From assembly GCA_003165495.1 (NCBI GenBank), contig PMMB01000272.1, forward strand, positions 1 to 6,885: a stretch of DNA of 6,885 nt, given 5' to 3'. This document shows, in pieces, positions 6,479 through 6,885 of the stretch. The position numbers and the translations under genes are program-made. The notes beneath the pieces are model-generated. The model worked only from the letters and a program-made list of their open reading frames with translations, was not told the DNA's origin and searched no databases. This DNA comes from Gammaproteobacteria bacterium. Lineage in GTDB: Bacteria > Pseudomonadota > Gammaproteobacteria > Steroidobacterales > Steroidobacteraceae. How positions within the stretch are numbered: position 1 is the first letter of the stretch; every line of letters starts with the position of its first letter.

Positions 6479-6885
6479 ATGGCCTCCGATAACACGACAG
6501 CTATTGCGGTGCTCGATTTCCGCCGCCACAGCATGGTGCTGCTATGGCACGCGCTCGGCGGGACATGGACCGCCTGCGACACCCCGCCGCCGCTGGTGCA
6601 CGGCATCGCATTGATCCGCGCCTCGCAACCGAATATCTGCCTGTACGGTCAGGCGGGGCGCTTACGCCTGCAAGTCGGTCCCGACCAGTACGCACTGTCG
6701 GAAAATTCGCCTCGTATCAGCTGTACCCGCGGCCTGACAACTCTCGGATTTCGTAAGCGCTTTACTGTCGAGTCGAGCACCGGCGGCGTACTCTACAGTT
6801 ACGCCTATTGGACCAGTCAACACCACGATTTCTTTCGCTGGTTGTCGGCGAAAGCCGAAGATCCTGACTGGCGCGTCACGAGCGG
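6479..6885 (+). CDS. Unrecognised protein, 5' part only (runs off the window)
   Basis: An open frame of 135 complete codons from ATG 6479 to the right edge with no stop. An in-frame ATG at 6461, preceded directly by TGA (6458-6460), would add six residues (MLHAAC). I prefer 6479 because the longer start lies inside a 7-bp repeat; neither has a clear ribosome site. Codons show the high third-position GC of the neighbouring genes, which supports coding. The peptide begins MASDNTTAIAVLDF and contains W/Y/F-rich stretches (VLYSYAYWTSQHHDFFRW) and three cysteines, with no signal peptide, membrane helix or motif I recognise. It looks like a soluble protein with several beta-strand-like segments. 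It starts 34-52 bases after dsbD on the same strand with no evident terminator between, so cotranscription is likely, though a link to thiol chemistry is only inference. Confidence 0.7.
   Translation, partial: MASDNTTAIAVLDFRRHSMVLLWHALGGTWTACDTPPPLVHGIALIRASQPNICLYGQAGRLRLQVGPDQYALSENSPRISCTRGLTTLGFRKRFTVESSTGGVLYSYAYWTSQHHDFFRWLSAKAEDPDWRVTS

Noticed and set aside
1..6885. CRISPR arrays, tRNA, rRNA, insertion sequences or phage genes
   Set aside because: No spaced repeats, tRNA-like folds, transposase motifs or target-site duplications were seen; the gaps between genes are all under 120 bases.

Overview
The window is GC-rich (roughly 60% by eye), densely coding DNA with high GC at third codon positions. 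The gene types are typical of Pseudomonadota: a two-ACT-domain threonine deaminase, a periplasmic DsbD/ScsB-type thiol reductant transporter, and a membrane Ser/Thr kinase fused to TPR repeats. The mix, and an IlvA N-terminus of the 'VYDVAVET' kind, suggest a gamma- or betaproteobacterium. A Xanthomonadales, Nevskiales or Steroidobacterales-like lineage is my best guess; no rRNA or taxon marker is present to settle it.

Layout. (1) Positions 1-78 are the cut end of a flanking gene. Both strands are open here; a minus-strand gene starting at 74 with a Shine-Dalgarno sequence and a possible promoter is slightly favoured over a plus-strand gene ending at 78. (2) 193-2616 (+) is a Ser/Thr kinase with an intact catalytic core, one transmembrane helix, a short charged helix and about nine TPR units. 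(3) A short gap (2617-2670) between convergent genes holds a 16-bp perfect palindrome. (4) 2671-4191 (-) is ilvA, the first committed step of isoleucine synthesis. (5) 4192-4305 is a divergent control region with a 13-codon leader ORF just before ilvA and short dyads that could pair in alternative ways. (6) 4306-6426 (+) is a 706-residue DsbD-family reductase with all three cysteine pairs. (7) From 6461/6479 to the window edge is an unrecognised plus-strand gene, possibly cotranscribed with dsbD.

The genes do not form one obvious pathway. The kinase stands alone, with no sigma factor, phosphatase or effector beside it within the window. ilvA is metabolic housekeeping, and dsbD supplies periplasmic reducing power. 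No mobile element, CRISPR array, tRNA or rRNA was seen, and I found no clearly new multi-gene system. The points most worth a second look are the kinase-TPR receptor architecture, the ScsB-like DsbD, the ilvA leader ORF, and the unknown gene after dsbD.
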